Below, piece after piece: positions 9,620 to 20,394 of a DNA stretch of 64,000 nt. Made by a program: the position numbers and the translations under genes. Under the pieces are notes generated by a model. It was not told where the DNA came from, searched no databases, and worked only from the letters and a program-made list of their open reading frames with translations. Source of the stretch: Pomphorhynchus laevis (taxonomy: Eukaryota > Acanthocephala > Palaeacanthocephala > Echinorhynchida > Pomphorhynchidae); assembly GCA_012934845.2 (NCBI GenBank), contig WNNJ02001053.1:62001-126000 (forward strand), in the 5' to 3' direction. Positions within the stretch are counted from its first letter, which is position 1; the number at the start of each line of letters is the position of its first letter.

Positions 9620-12523
9620 TCAACAACATACGAGCATTAGCTCAAATAGCTGGCTCACAATAAGTTCGTAAATAAATTAATTAGTTTTTAAAATAAGGAA
9701 ATGCAACACGAAACATTGCTTGATCCATTCGTAGTCTTCTTTTAAAAGCACTAAGTGAACTGCATCCAACGGTGTCTGCATCAAGGTTGTTCCACAGCTC
9801 AACAATTCTTCTATCAAATTGCATCGCGCCCAATTTATGTACTCTGTTTCTTCGAATAGTTAAAGAATGACCGCGAAGAACATTTGAACAACGTAGTTGA
9901 ACCCTACTCCGAAGAGGGTGATGAGGACGTTGGAATAAATGCCAAACAAGGCACATATCCATGTACCGACGGGTCCATGTGACGGTCTCAAGTCCTAATG
10001 ATCTCAGTCTGTCTTCATAAGGCAGCGACGCCAACGTTGGTGCTAGCTTTGTTGCCCTGCAAAGTACCCTCTCTGATTTCTTATGTTCATGCACAGTACG
10101 TGGGTATACAACCGGAGCTGCATATAAAAGTCTACTCAATACATGTGCTAAAATCAGAGGCCGAAGAGCAGTCGGATTAACGCGAACAAACGCGCGTCGA
10201 ATCATACCTATCATTTTATTGGAGTTGGCACAAGCTTGATCAGTGTGCTTTTTGGTTGATAAATTAGAGGTAACCCATACTCCTAAATCTTTGTAACTAT
10301 CGACACTTTCCACAATACAGTCCTTATATGTGTAACAAGCTGATGTTAGTTGCTTGCGAGCATTACCAATAATACGCATGTGTTTGCATTTCGAAACATT
10401 TATCACAAGCTTGTTTAACGCCGCCCACAACTCCAAATTATCTATGTCAGTTTGCAAATTATCAACATCCTCACATGAATGAATGGGCCGCCATATTTTT
10501 AAGTCATCTGCATACAAACATGATCGAGAGCGAATGCACCCAGGCAAATCGTTAACATAAATGCTGAATAAAAGCGGACCCAAAACTGAACCTTGAGGTA
10601 CTCCAATATGACATTCTCTAGACACAGACAATGACCAATCGACAAGTACTCGAAAGCAACGATCACGAAGAAATTCTCTAATCCAATCAACTATTATGTT
10701 TGGGAGTCCAGTATTGACAAGTTTCTGAAGAAGTAGACCATGATCTACTCTATCAAAAGCTTTAGAAAAGTCGAAGAATATAATGTCTGTATCGATATAA
10801 TGTGTCTTATTCGCTGTCCAATCAAGATGAGCATCAAGCAAATTTGAAACAGTTGAATAACCCTCCCGAAATCCGTGCTGATTAGGGACTAAAATTTTTC
10901 CTACACGAAAAAACTCAACCATGTAGCGATGCACAAACCTCTCCAACACTCTACAGCAAATGCAGGTAATGCTCACCGGCCTATAATTCTCGACGGAAGA
11001 GCGATCTCCCTTCTTGAAGTAGGGAAGAACAATTGACTGCTTCCACACATTAGGAAGAGATCTTTCCAAGATTGACTGGCGAAAAATTGCACAGAGAGGA
11101 ACGCAAATTGAGCCTGCTAATCTGCGCAGATAAACAGAAGGTAGTAAGTCACAACCTCTTGAATTATTTGCTTTTAGACGGCGTAATTCGGAATAGACTT
11201 TAGCTGGCGTTATCAAATTGTCAAGGTCCAACTCAAGACACGTGTCAGAGTAAGTGTTCAGCACACTAGATTCCATACAAAAAGTTTGATGTTCATTTGC
11301 GGGCTCTACTGAAGTGCAATAGTGTGCCGCAAACTCTTCAGCTAGGTCATTCGCAGAAATGTCATAGAAGTAGTGACAAATCGAAGAATCAACAGCTCCC
11401 CTGCTTGATAGGTACTGAAAAAGGACCTTTAAATCGTATTTACACTTGTTAGCTAATGCATTCTCAAATGCACACCGCTTCTTTCTCTTCAATGAATTGA
11501 ATAAATTTCTTGCCTGTTTAAAAACATCATAACTACACTCCCCAACTTTGTAGCGATTGAAGATCAAATTACGAGTCCTCAATGCTGAACGTAACTCAGA
11601 ATCGAACCAGGGAGAATCTTTTCGACGTGTCCTGCTTCTAAGTGGAGAGAATAAAATAAGCAGCGACTCTAAGGTTCTCTGAAAGTAATTCCACGCGCCG
11701 TGTACTCCAACAACAGCGGGATCTGGCCAGGTAACTGTTGAAAGTATTGACTTAATTGCACCTGTGTTGGTTTTGAAAGCATTAACCACTTGATTTTCAC
11801 GCGGACCTCGAGTATCTTCTTGAAACCTTAACCTAATGATCAATACGCAATGATCAGACATACCGATCGGGGCATCATAACGGATAGCGTTAATAATCTC
11901 ACTGTTCGAAGATAAACATACATCTAATAGAGATCTACTGTCACTAGCAAAACGAGTGTAATTTTGAACATGCTGAGTTAAACCACAATAGATGATACAC
12001 TCCAGAAGGTCATAGGAAGCATGGTCACAAGTAGGAAAAGCCGTATACGAATTCCAATCAACCGAAGGCATATTCAAGTCACCAAGTATTAAAACATTGG
12101 AGGTACCTTTAGAATAAAGTTCTACTTCCCCAATCAGTTTATCTGTGGCGGCCAAGGGTGAACGATATACTACCCCCAGAACAAGCGGAGCGGTATGCAT
12201 GAATTTTACCCGACACCACAAACTTTCGACTTTATTAGAAGAAGAAGTGCTAAGAATAGTTACTTTCACATCGTTGCTCACATAAAGAATAACACCTCCA
12301 CCTCTTCCACTTTTACGATCACTGCGGAAAACCAGATAACCAGGGATGGAGACTTCATTATCAATAATATCACTATATAGCCATGATTCTGTGATAGCGA
12401 GTAATTTAGGACGAATTAACTGAACTCTATATCTCAGTTCATCTATCTTCGATATAAGACTGCGAACATTACCATGGAGTATTTCACAATGCCCCAACAT
12501 ACCTCTGGGAGTATTCCTACTAT
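9620..12523 (-). mobile_element. LINE B (CR1/Jockey-like), nested in LINE A, ORF2 open
   Basis: The insertion lies between LINE A halves. Its 5' end is about 12523, just after the LINE A residues LCIIVQNN, and it ends in an (AAT)n tail near 9600-9620. Only ~20 nt precede the first internal Met of its ORF, so either the copy is 5'-truncated just before the endonuclease or the family lacks ORF1. I see no long target-site duplication; at most a few bases of AAT are shared. The open frame makes it the youngest LINE here. Confidence 0.88.
9681..12500 (-). CDS. LINE B ORF2: APE-type endonuclease and reverse transcriptase, intact frame
   Basis: A 939-aa polyprotein for nicking and target-primed reverse transcription. 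The endonuclease-exonuclease-phosphatase domain spans about residues 1-225, with GNVRSLISKID, ITESWLYSD, LILGDLNMPSVDWN and the SDHCVLI catalytic histidine block. RT blocks follow in order: YFKKGDR.SVENYRPVS, QHGFREGYST, the block A aspartate in FDFSKAFDRVDHG, GVPQGSVLGPLLFS, and the catalytic YADD in CLYADDLKIW. The C-terminal RRGHS-like block reads RGHSLTIRRNR, followed by LWNNL. The frame stays open upstream to 12650, but those 50 residues are LINE A coding sequence, so the natural start is the Met at 12500 (MLGHCEILHGN). No stop or frameshift is seen; activity is not shown by sequence alone. Confidence 0.9.
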   Translation of the reverse strand: MLGHCEILHGNVRSLISKIDELRYRVQLIRPKLLAITESWLYSDIIDNEVSIPGYLVFRSDRKSGRGGGVILYVSNDVKVTILSTSSSNKVESLWCRVKFMHTAPLVLGVVYRSPLAATDKLIGEVELYSKGTSNVLILGDLNMPSVDWNSYTAFPTCDHASYDLLECIIYCGLTQHVQNYTRFASDSRSLLDVCLSSNSEIINAIRYDAPIGMSDHCVLIIRLRFQEDTRGPRENQVVNAFKTNTGAIKSILSTVTWPDPAVVGVHGAWNYFQRTLESLLILFSPLRSRTRRKDSPWFDSELRSALRTRNLIFNRYKVGECSYDVFKQARNLFNSLKRKKRCAFENALANKCKYDLKVLFQYLSSRGAVDSSICHYFYDISANDLAEEFAAHYCTSVEPANEHQTFCMESSVLNTYSDTCLELDLDNLITPAKVYSELRRLKANNSRGCDLLPSVYLRRLAGSICVPLCAIFRQSILERSLPNVWKQSIVLPYFKKGDRSSVENYRPVSITCICCRVLERFVHRYMVEFFRVGKILVPNQHGFREGYSTVSNLLDAHLDWTANKTHYIDTDIIFFDFSKAFDRVDHGLLLQKLVNTGLPNIIVDWIREFLRDRCFRVLVDWSLSVSRECHIGVPQGSVLGPLLFSIYVNDLPGCIRSRSCLYADDLKIWRPIHSCEDVDNLQTDIDNLELWAALNKLVINVSKCKHMRIIGNARKQLTSACYTYKDCIVESVDSYKDLGVWVTSNLSTKKHTDQACANSNKMIGMIRRAFVRVNPTALRPLILAHVLSRLLYAAPVVYPRTVHEHKKSERVLCRATKLAPTLASLPYEDRLRSLGLETVTWTRRYMDMCLVWHLFQRPHHPLRSRVQLRCSNVLRGHSLTIRRNRVHKLGAMQFDRRIVELWNNLDADTVGCSSLSAFKRRLRMDQAMFRVAFPYFKN

Positions 12524-13420
12524 TGTTTTGAACAATTATACAAAGATCCAGAATAAACTGCGTGGAAACAACAAACTCATCGCCAATAAAATATTCTTGA
12601 CTCACATTGCTATGACCTAATCTCATATGTGCACACTTTTTAATATTCAATGTAATTCCAGTGTTTAAAGACCATCGATAAACAATGTTTAGGATATTTT
12701 AAAAGTCATTTCGATCCTTGTTGGTTTTAATCAATTTCCATACCTTTACATCGTCGGCAAAAGCTAAAACACTACAATCCTCAATTAAATCTAGTAGCTG
12801 ATTTATAAATATGTTAAACAACAAGGGTCCTAAGACTGATCCATGTGGTACTCCTGAGGTGATAGGACGATAAGACGATAGGCATTGACCTACACGAACA
12901 GCAAAGGATCTATCTTTAATAAAATCTTGAATCCAGCTTATAATGGAGCGATTGACTTTATAAGACTCAAGGGTGGAAATTAGCATTTTGTGGGGCACCC
13001 TATCAAAAGCCCGACTAAAGTCAAGAAATATTACGTCGATACAGTACCCGTTAGCAACATGTCCAACCCAATCTTCACGAGCATGTAATAAGTTTGTAAG
13101 ACATGAACGCCGAGGGCGAAATCCATGCTGTGCATTATTGAGAATTCTCAGCGAACTCAAATGATCATATATGCGTCTGTTTAGTATGCGCTCAATCACT
13201 TTGCATACAACACTAGTTAGACTTATTGCCCTATAGTTATTCGGATCATCTTTTTTACCATTTTTATTAATTGGTACTACAATCGCATTTTTCCAGGCAG
13301 CAGGTAACTTCGAAATGCGCAAGCTCAGCTCAAATATGGAGGCTAATGGCTCAGCCAGAACAGGAGCAAGTAACTTAAGAAGTTGGGGGTGAATATCATC
13401 TGGGCCTGCTGCTGATGATT
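12524..13420 (-). mobile_element. LINE family A copy 2, 5' half (RT core)
   Basis: Starts near 13420 with SSAAGPDDIHPQLL, equivalent to SSGPDDIH in the copy at 1-1830. It continues VVPINKNGKKDDPNNYRAIS, HGFRPRRSCLTNLLHARED, FLDFSRAFDRVPH and GVPHGSVLGPLLFN (the usual Q is H), then the catalytic FADD in VLAFADDVKVW. A frame break near 12700 separates this from the NIKKCAHMRLG block that leads to the insertion point. It is 5'-truncated, so no endonuclease is present. Confidence 0.88.
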
Positions 13421-13740
13421 ACATGACCACAACAAAAAAAGATTGTGAATCAAGTGACAATGGAAGGGAATAAATCTAACTGGTCCTTAAAATTCCTTCC
13501 ACAAGACGTACAAAAAGATGAGAACTATAAGCTTGCTAAACATCGTGATAAGGTTGCCAAAATGAAATCAGCTATTGCCGATGGGTCTATAACTTAGTTA
13601 CATTATTTTTAATTGAATTTTCTTTTGTGTAATATTTTTCTTCTATTTTTAGATTGAAAAGGACTGCTAAGTACAGTCGAAATATCAAATAAATAAAGTT
13701 CTTTTTGTATTCTTGGGGATAATTCGCAATAAAAAAAGTT
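13421..13740 (+). mobile_element. Penelope-like element 3' end with short coding remnant
   Basis: A short open stretch at about 13441-13597 reads MEGNKSNWSLKFLPQDVQ and ends SAIADGSIT-stop. The following UTR (13650-13740: AAAGGACTGCTAAGTACAGT, then CTTTTTGTATTCTTGGGG) matches 56430-56560, inside PLE debris. I infer a PLE 3' terminus, but the coding piece itself is not one I recognise. Confidence 0.45.
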
Positions 13741-14040
13741 ACTTTTGACCGGAAAGCAATTCTCAACGATATATTAAAATATTAATAATATAATCACTAT
13801 TTTCGCCATTGAGGAATATTCTACTCAGGCAATGAAAAATAAGGATAAATTATAAAATATGTAATATCAATAATGATCTGACATTATTACCATTATCATT
13901 ATTATTTTTATTATTTTATCGCGGAAAATCTTGGCCACCAACATTAATATTATTAATATAAATATTACAATATAAAGAATTACAATTAAATAACATACAA
14001 GCAATGCACAATACAAGAAATACACAATTTATCCTGTCAG
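13741..14040. other. AT-rich spacer
   Basis: Nothing recognisable beyond AT-rich low-complexity DNA. Confidence 0.5.
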
Positions 14041-16760
14041 TTCCGCAGTCTCATACCCAATCACATCTTACCAAAAGTTTTCATTCCAAGAGGTGAACTG
14101 GCAAGTATCGCGAGATGCGGTACGTGCAACGGTCAAGCAGCGAAATGCAAAGGCTGCAAGTGTGCGTGAGCAGGAAAGCCATGCATCAATTGTTCGGCTT
14201 TGAACTGATGTAATAGAGTAAGCCCAAACATTTCTCGACAAGGTCTTCGGAATCAGCAAGTTTCTAGAGCAAATGAGAATTACGATAGTGGTATTTTCTC
14301 AAGGCCATATCATGTTTAAGCGGATGAAGAATCAAGCTCAATCCAAAAGAACACACATGAGCTGTATTGATTTCGATAATGCTATTCTTGACACTTACAA
14401 CGAGGTTATCAATTGGACCCCGAATTTATATGTCTTACCAAAGTGCAATGTAAGTAAATAATTCATAAACTGCATGGCAAATTTATACTCAACGGCTGCT
14501 TCCATTGTTGATTCGAGACGATCACTAATGACAGCAGTGGTTTATGGTTAAGTCATTTTGCAGAGGACATTCATGTACACGACTTCAATATGTAGAGCAA
14601 ATATTTGTAGCAGATTGTCTTTGAGGCGCGACCGGTGTCTGCTCGATCTGATGTGTGAAGCCCGGATATTGCAACGTGAGAAGTTGGTTCATTGCCCAAA
14701 GCTAAACTCTTGTAAAAGTTAGGTGGCAACATTCTGTAAATTGATGTCACAGGGCAAAACTCAACTAGCCATGAAACTCTTGGCTGACCTACTACGTGAC
14801 TTTAAGGTGTTGCCAAATAGCGACACAGTTGAGGGTAAGACAGTCAAGGAAAAATTAATTGAACTTTATCCTAGTAGAGGTTTTGTCAATGATGCAGCTA
14901 TTTTACAAGTTCATGTGGCAAATGTAGTAGAACATCATCCTGTTCGCTTCTATGAAATAACATCGCTGGACGTAGTTGGGGCAGATCGGAGGACCAAGGG
15001 TGCTGCTGGCCCAGCTGGTATGGATGCCTTATTATGACGAAAAATGCTCGAATCGTTTGATGACAGTTCGGAAAAGTTAGCTTCGAGTTTAACTTAGTTC
15101 GCGATATCTATAGCATCGAACAAGTACTTAATAAATGACCATGAAGCGTTTACAGCATGCAGATTGATCTCACTCGATAAAAACCCTGGACTCCGTCCGA
15201 TTGGAATTGGGGATGTACCACGAAGAATCATAGGAAAGATTCTCACTAGTAGAATCTCCTTGGATCTGCAAAAGACTGCTTCGTGTGAACAACTTGCCGC
15301 AGGTCAAAAATGTGGTGTCGAAACAGCAATCCATTCAATAAGAGACCTTTTCGACGTGGGAGTGTCATCTTGTATCCTGCAGTTGGATGCTATAAATGCT
15401 TTTAATTTGATAAATCGAAAAGTTGCGCTGAAAAATGTAAACTATGTATGTCCTGCATTGACGACGATCCTTACGAACATGCATAGCGGTAACCCTTTAC
15501 TCTCGCTGGATGTTTGAGAAATTCATTCTTGTGAAGAGTTTACCCAAGGCGATCCGATGGCGATAATTGCTTTCAGCGTGGCGTACATTCAATTGATACA
15601 GGGAATAAGAAGGGAAGTCCGCATGTTGCCTTCACTGAGCTTACCCAAGCATTGTAGTTTCAATGGAATTTCTTAAGGCTTACTTGCATTTTAAAGGGGT
15701 CGCCGTTGGAATGCATTTCGGATGCTCTAGGTCAAAATTTGATTCCTCTTATTTTAGGCAGCGAATTGAATGAGAAACTCGAAAATATTATTCAACTTCC
15801 TTGCTTCTTTGGAGGTCTTGGCATTGCATTTCCACATGGAGAGTCTGAGGTGGCGTATAATTGTTCGCGGGAAATGTGCAGACCTTTGTTGGAAAGATTT
15901 ACTGGTGAAGAACTTGCACGAGATCAGGATACGATTGCTAAACAATTTCGTAGAGAAAACAAGGTACGCCTTAAGTTTAAAGTGTCAGCTGATCAGCTGG
16001 CGTGTGAACAAGGATCTGTCATCTTAGAGTATTCTGCACGCAAAGGAGCTTCTACCTGGCTTTCGGCCAAACCGATCGAAAATCAGAGTAAGCTTTTAAA
16101 TAGACAGCAATTTCACGATGCAATCGCAGTGAAATATGGTATACGACCATCTTCAAGACTTTGAAGTCACGTACTCGTTGGCTTGCCAATCTGGTGTCCG
16201 ACACTTATGTAGCAGTGTATCGATAGAGGCAAGTCTACAGTCAATCCCAGATGAAGTAATTTTTGAGGCTGGCACCACAACTACAGATGCATGCGCGCAT
16301 CTGGATATTGGGTGTAACAGTTTCTTTGGCGATAGAACGTAGCGGTCATTTCTGGACGTATGCATATTTAGTCACCTAGCTCCGTCATATACGTCAGGAC
16401 CAATTGAAAGTCATTTCCGCTATTACGAGCATCGGAAAATTGCTAAGTACGGCGAACGAGTTAGGAGGCTTGAGAAGGCGTATTTCATATGTGGTCTTTG
16501 CTGCAAATGGCGGTATGGGTCCGTCCGCGTCCTTCCTTGTGAAGAGAATTGCTATGCTAATTTCTTCATGCCATAACTTCACTTATAGCGAAAGCATCTG
16601 TTCAATTCGAACGAGGGTTGGTATCGCACTCGCCAAAATGCCCTCTGCCTGCATTTGGGGAGATCGATCGACAAGAGGTCACCCAGTTAAGCCCTCACCC
16701 AGGAGTGCTTAAGAAGATTTTGAAGCATACGTTTTGCCCATTTGCGGAAACAATTCTGTA
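14041..16760 (+). mobile_element. R2-like (RLE-type) retrotransposon I-a, decayed
   Basis: The N-terminal Cys-rich block (about 14110-14215) reads CGTCNGQAAKCKGCKCA and then PCINCSALN, the same pattern as the copy at 49103. RT coding begins at 14723 and is split by stops: LLADLLRDF, GAAGPAGMDALL, then 15164 onward LDKNPGLRPIGIGDVPRRII, AGQKCGVETAIHSI, and LQLDAINAFNLINR with the block A aspartate; TQGDPMAI follows near 15545. The 15706-16164 part (CFFGGLGIAFPHGE, then STWLSAKP) is the post-RT thumb region. The C-terminal RLE is badly worn (YYEHRKIAKYGERVRRLEK near 16415-16475). There are many stops and shifts. RLE-type elements are usually placed in the R2/R4/NeSL group; I cannot fix the clade. 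Confidence 0.83.
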
Positions 16761-16764
16761 CTGC

Positions 16765-17110
16765 ATGGTAATAGGTAATTGTTATATTAAAAAAATTATT
16801 TTATCAACAATATATTATTTTTTCAATATAAACCTGATTTATTTCAAAAATTGCATTCAAGGAATAACGCAAATGGGCTCATTTAAAACAAACAAACTTT
16901 AAATAAGTATTGATTTGATGTAATCACCTTCTCCGTATTGGAATGTTGGCAGAATGACGCAGTATCTTTGATCTTGATGCTCTTAAGCAAGCCGATACCA
17001 TTCTAGCTGAAGATATGCCGATTGAAGTGCGCAAATCGCTCATCTCATCACTATAGTCTGTTCCTTATTTATCTGCTATTTTTCTAGCTAAGTTCTTTAG
17101 CAAAGCAGAC
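16765..17110. other. Unassigned junction region
   Basis: The first part is AT-rich. 16940-17100 has higher complexity but no frame I can assign; it may be the upstream end of another broken element. Confidence 0.35.
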
Positions 17111-17795
17111 GCTGCTTTGAGGTCGATAAAAATAATATACACAATTAATGTTAATAATAACAATAGAAAATATGCATTAACCATAAACTTCATTAATAAA
17201 TGTATAGATACCATAAATATAGGTAGACTTTTAAATAATTCTAAAAGTAAAGAAATAATAGGGTCAGATTTAAATAAGTTGTATAATTGTAATGTATAAT
17301 ACTATGAAAGCTGATTAATAGTAAAAGCTTAAATACATCAAAGATTAGCATTTGGAAAACTTATATATTAGATAAATTATAAAAATTAAGAGAGAAAATG
17401 AAAATAACAAGGAAAGATCAAATTATAAAGGAAAGATCAAATTAATAAAGATATGTATACAGAACGTACCAAATTAAAGCATTACTATATAATAACAACT
17501 ATTGATAAGCTAGTAATAACTTTGTCTTCATATGCAAAAAGCTTTATTATGATATACTAATGAAAGAGGTTGATTCTAATGATTTAAATGTAAATCCAAC
17601 ATATGAACGTAGTGAGTTGAGTTTTGAAACAATTATTGCAAGTCACTGTTCTATAATAGATAAAAAGGGTATAAAGGTTGAATCAGATAATAAAACTATA
17701 CCTATATTAGTTGTTATACCTATAACAACTATTGATAAAGCTAGTAATAACTTTGTCTTAAAGTTATTAAGACTTAGTCTTCACCCAAGGTAGTT
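17111..17795 (+). mobile_element. Penelope-like element fragment (pre-RT and RT1 region)
   Basis: 17150-17290 encodes LTINFINKCIDTINIGRLLN and SKEIIGSDLNKL, and 17560-17720 encodes MKEVDSNDLNVNPTYERSE and IDKKGIKVESDNKTIPI. Both match the longer copies at 47873-48781 and 45316-45597. It is an internally deleted, broken piece, and about 50 nt around 17715-17765 repeat the earlier ACAACTATTGATAAAGCTAG stretch. Confidence 0.8.
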
Positions 17796-19650
17796 GCAAT
17801 CACATTAAACATGATTGCAAATGAGCTGGAAACAATTGGATTATCAATGAATTGGGAAAAAAACCGAATTAATAGGCCACACAGAAGCAATTATCTCAGC
17901 GCAGACAGGATAGACAGACTCACGCTCCACATACCCAGACTGACAGCCATGTCACTCTTTTGAGATGCCCAATTGATTCGCAAGAGTTTGTAGAAGCATA
18001 TCTCATAAATAGTTGCTTTCCAAACCTAGTAAATGACACAGAGCTTGTCGCATCGCTTCAGGACGCTCATGTGGATTACCTGCTATTGAGCCACTGCGTT
18101 TCCGCTTAACAAATAGCGTTCCTAATGATGAATGTAAATCCAGCAAGCACCAAATTTTTCTGTAAGCTGTTTGATAATGCTGTGATACAAGCGATGGAAA
18201 TCATCGCTTCAATACAACTGTCAGCGCCAACACGATCTCAAGTTGAGCTCCCACTAAAAATGGGCGATCTGGGCATTAGGAGTACAAACAAACACAGAGC
18301 GGCAGCCTTAGCTGCAAGCGTCACCACAGTTGTTGCGTTTGTAAACCAGGATCCAAATACATTTCCGGGCTTTGTAAACGCGAATGAAATACTTGCGCTA
18401 CACGGAGCAGAAGTGGAACAACAGGCTTCATCCACAAGACAACATCAAATATCGTTCAAAATTGACTAAGAGAAGCGTAAAAATCTATTATACACTGGAG
18501 ATGATCGGACAAGGGCCAGACTAATAGCGGTATCACAGCCACATGCAAACGCGTCGTTACAATGCCGCCCAAATTGAAATCTCGGCATAGCTCTTACCGA
18601 CCAAGAATTTACAATTCTTATAAGAATATGGTTAGGCTTGCAAATTGATCTAAGTGACTACCGTTGTAGTCGGTGTTTTGGGACTGCATATGTTGAGGGC
18701 TTCAATGTACTAACTTGCAACTTCGGTGGTTTTCCAGGAATGAGTCATAATAGAATTCGTGACGTCGTTCTCCAGGCCGTACAATCAGCAGGAATGCATG
18801 TGGTTTGGGATGTTCGCAACCTTGTCTAAAATCTACAAGAACGGCCAGCCGATATTCTGATCTACGGGGATCCTTCAGATGTTATAGATTTCGCTGTAAC
18901 ACATCCACTACAGAAATCCTTTCTTCGCAGTCAGCTTATGTATCCGGTTACGCAGCTGCATAGTACGTATCATCAGTCAAAGATAGATAGTACCGTGCTA
19001 AAATGATTGAAGCTGGATATAACTTCATACCTGCAGTCTTGGAGTGTTACGGCGGCTGGAATATGGAAGTGGAGAAAATCATCAGATGAATCGCCCGATC
19101 CTTAGCAATTCGATCATCTCTACCATACAGCATTGCATCCACACACCTCTTTCAACGAATATCAATAGCACTCATGGGAGGAAATTCGAAAGCTATATTA
19201 TCTAGCATTGATCTGTTAAAACCGACCGTATTACGAGATTGCTTACCCCATAATGGAGAATCCCACACAAAGAACGAACCCCTTCCAGGCACTTGATCTG
19301 GCGGGTGAAAAGTCTCGCGCTGCACTCGAGACGGAAAATGTCAGAAAGATGTGTGCGAAGGCGCAATCTGATGTCCACGATTGTGAAATGCCACAAGAAC
19401 ATGCATCTGACAGTGGATCAATTATTAACAAATGTGCAGAAACAACGAGAGAGGAAACTTCTCTGCATAAGTCCGATGCAGAAAAAAACTTATTCGAACA
19501 ACACGACTCTCACGATAATTCTAAAACGGATATGCGGAAGCTGCGCTGCTCAGCAGCTGACGGGTTTTCTGCTGCATTTCGTAACCAGCTCAATGATTAC
19601 GGGATTGTGGTCCGCGAGGATCCCAGCGATGGTAACACTCATCGTACTGA
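17796..19650 (+). mobile_element. R2-like retrotransposon II-a, 5'-truncated, RT thumb to RLE plus acidic extension
   Basis: Begins in the late RT region (NMIANELETIGLSMNWEK). 18125-18469 carries the thumb block ELPLKMGDLGIRSTNKHRAA. 18638-18829 holds the zinc knuckle and endonuclease entry (YRCSRCFGTAYVEGF, LTCNFGGFPGMSHNRIRDVV, SAGMHVVWDVRNLV). After one stop come the RLE core ERPADILIYGDP and IDFAVTHPLQKSF, then ECYGGWNMEVEKIIR and HLFQRISIALMGGN. The same RLE subtype, with matching ERPADIL, DFAVTHP and FGGWN blocks, occurs at 38957-41600. Beyond the RLE a 133-codon acidic, Ser/Glu-rich frame (19253-19654) shows no USP blocks. The copy is dead, with several stops. Confidence 0.8.
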
Positions 19651-19770
19651 TTAACTCGTACTGATACATTAACTCGTACATTCATCGTACCGATTAACTC
19701 GTACATTCATCGTACTGATATATTAAGATAAATCCTTCGATAAATCCTTCGATTATTAAGATAATCCTTT
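19640..19770. repeat. Short tandem repeats after R2-like II-a
   Basis: About four near-copies of a TTAACTCGTACATTCATCGTAC unit, then two copies of ATAAATCCTTCG. This could be the 3' terminal repeat of the element or independent slippage. Confidence 0.75.
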
Positions 19771-19979
19771 TTCTTATAATTCAGGGAATATATGACATAC
19801 CTTACACTTGAACAAAAATTTGTGTCCACATGAATTTTTGTGTCCAAAAATTTATTTCTGAACATTTTTATATACTATAATATGATATGATGTTATATTA
19901 TATGTTATAATACAAATAGAAAAATTTATATTAATATAATATATTAGCATATAATTCTATTATACGGCTTGCATCAGCT
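19771..19979. other. AT-rich spacer
   Basis: No gene or element is recognised. Confidence 0.45.
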
Positions 19980-20290
19980 GTAAGGATAGTCTTTTTATAG
20001 ACTATCTCAGATCCCTTCGATGACTCCAACGGCGGATTAGACAATGGACGAAAAGGCGGAAGAGATCCCTTCGATGACAGCAACGGCGAATTAGACAGTA
20101 GCGATGTTGGATCATCAAAGGATATTGGGAACGGGGATAACCGAACAAACAAAATCACTCCGATGGATCCAACGGCAGATTACAATAAACGAAAAGGCGG
20201 AAGAGTCTCTCGGAGACCTGTCTCCTTACAGTAGCGATGTTGGATCATCAAAGGATATCAGGAACGGGAAATAATCGAACAAACAAACGA
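19980..20290 (+). repeat. Leader repeat of the RTE-like LINE
   Basis: Three staggered partial copies of a ~70-150-nt unit. GATCCCTTCGATGAC occurs twice (about 20009 and 20064), AACGAAAAGGCGGAAGAG-like words recur, and AGTAGCGATGTTGGATCATC occurs at 20098 and 20231. They lie directly upstream of the LINE coding region, consistent with tandem 5'-UTR units. Confidence 0.7.
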
Positions 20291-20394
20291 AGGCAATGAA
20301 AATGACCAGCAACAAATTTATAAAATATAAATCAAATGCAAAGAACAATGGTCAACTCACCACTAACCAGCTGAGTTTTCATTGTCTGGTGCCG

